Assembly (NCBI GenBank): GCA_024036415.1
Contig: JAMWET010007209.1
Span: 523,501 to 587,500 of the forward strand
Direction: 5' to 3'
DNA from: Prochilodus magdalenae
Taxonomy: Eukaryota; Chordata; Actinopteri; Characiformes; Prochilodontidae
Length of the DNA: 64,000 nt
Of this stretch, positions 63,461-64,000 are shown one piece after another (the first letter of the stretch is position 1; each line of letters opens with the position of its first letter). The notes below the pieces were generated by a model that saw nothing but the letters and a program-made list of their open reading frames with translations, had not been told where the DNA came from and ran no database searches. Position numbers and translations under genes: made by a program.

Positions 63461-63559
63461 GTAAATATATACTCTGTCAAATACAAACAGTGCTTTGTAG
63501 CCTAAACTCAACCAAAGCTCTTTTCTTTATCATTCACTTTCATCGTCTCTGTGTCTCAG

Positions 63560-63698
63560 ATAAGCCAGGGATCACAGGCAGTCAGGAGAATCACATTCTG
63601 GTGATCGTCATTATCGTTTCTGTGGGAGTGTTCACCATCATCGCCGTAGTGGTGGGGGCATTTCTCTGTACGCGGCGCTCCAACTCCCACCAGAAGAA
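63560..63698 (+). CDS. neo1: neogenin exon: transmembrane helix
   Basis: A 139-nt exon beginning DKPGITGSQENH, followed by a hydrophobic helix ILVIVIIVSVGVFTIIAVVV and the stop-transfer CTRRSNSHQKK. CTRR and SHQKK match mammalian neogenin. The donor gtgagc follows 63698 in phase 2, so the cytoplasmic tail begins in the next exon, beyond the window. In-frame reading into the intron gives an immediate tga. Confidence 0.95.
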
Positions 63699-64000
63699 GT
63701 GAGCTTTTAGACACGCTCCAGCGCACACACAGGACATTATACCTTACTGTATTTCCTTTCTTAGGGTCAGGGGATATACAGGGGTTTATATTCTTAATGA
63801 ATTTAGGCTCTTAAAGTCTTTAGGTGCTGTCTGTTTAATTGTAAATTTAAAAAAAGGAGGTTCACAAAAGGTTGCCCGTATTTCACTGTTGAGCTGAGTG
63901 CAATATGTGTGGTCTGAACACTAACAAAAGAAGTCCAAAATGACTTTTTGGCAAAATGGCCAAAAATACATTTGTTACATTAACTTGCATTAAAAGTTAA
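63699..64000 (+). other. start of the intron after the transmembrane exon
   Basis: The donor gtgagc begins this intron, which runs off the window. No exon was seen. Confidence 0.9.

Overview
This window is from a ray-finned fish genome. It holds the middle of one large plus-strand gene, a neogenin (neo1), the netrin/RGM/BMP co-receptor of the DCC family. Twenty-one exons between 5727 and 63698 join without a frame break: 3,016 coding bases, about 1,005 codons. They encode, in order, Ig2, Ig3, Ig4, six fibronectin type III (FN3) domains, a juxtamembrane stalk and the transmembrane helix. Signal peptide and Ig1 lie upstream of the window; the cytoplasmic tail lies downstream. Neogenin rather than DCC is indicated by wording such as [34 protein letters not shown] and the SLTSAT linker insert. 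Whether it is neo1a or neo1b cannot be decided from this sequence alone.

Layout: 1-5726 is the intron before Ig2. Ig2 to Ig4 (5727-26760) are split by introns of 11 kb and 7.5 kb. A 15.6 kb intron separates Ig4 from FN3-1. The FN3 and membrane exons (42409-63698) are more compact. All remaining DNA is intronic. It carries tRNA-derived SINEs of a type common in otophysan fish (characins, catfishes and relatives; inferred from remembered repeat families), many broken Tc1-like DNA transposons, an antisense Ty3/gypsy pol remnant, a MITE-like element and long TG-rich tracts. I found no second protein-coding gene, rRNA, functional tRNA, CRISPR array or prokaryotic feature.

The most interesting signals concern splicing. 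Two inter-domain linkers (Ig4/FN3-1 and FN3-4/FN3-5) each have a second in-frame AG exactly 60 nt inside the exon, so each can gain or lose 20 residues. The first matches a remembered mammalian neogenin insert; the second matches the position and size of the DCC long/short switch. Both sit in clusters of YCAY, the NOVA-type motif. A 33-nt exon and a CAGTAG tandem acceptor in the stalk add further choices. Among the repeats, three Tc1-like copies (two of identical 533 bp length) have lost the catalytic core but keep a short helix-turn-helix reading frame. I did not find a clearly new biological system; the coordinated linker-splicing idea is the best hypothesis.
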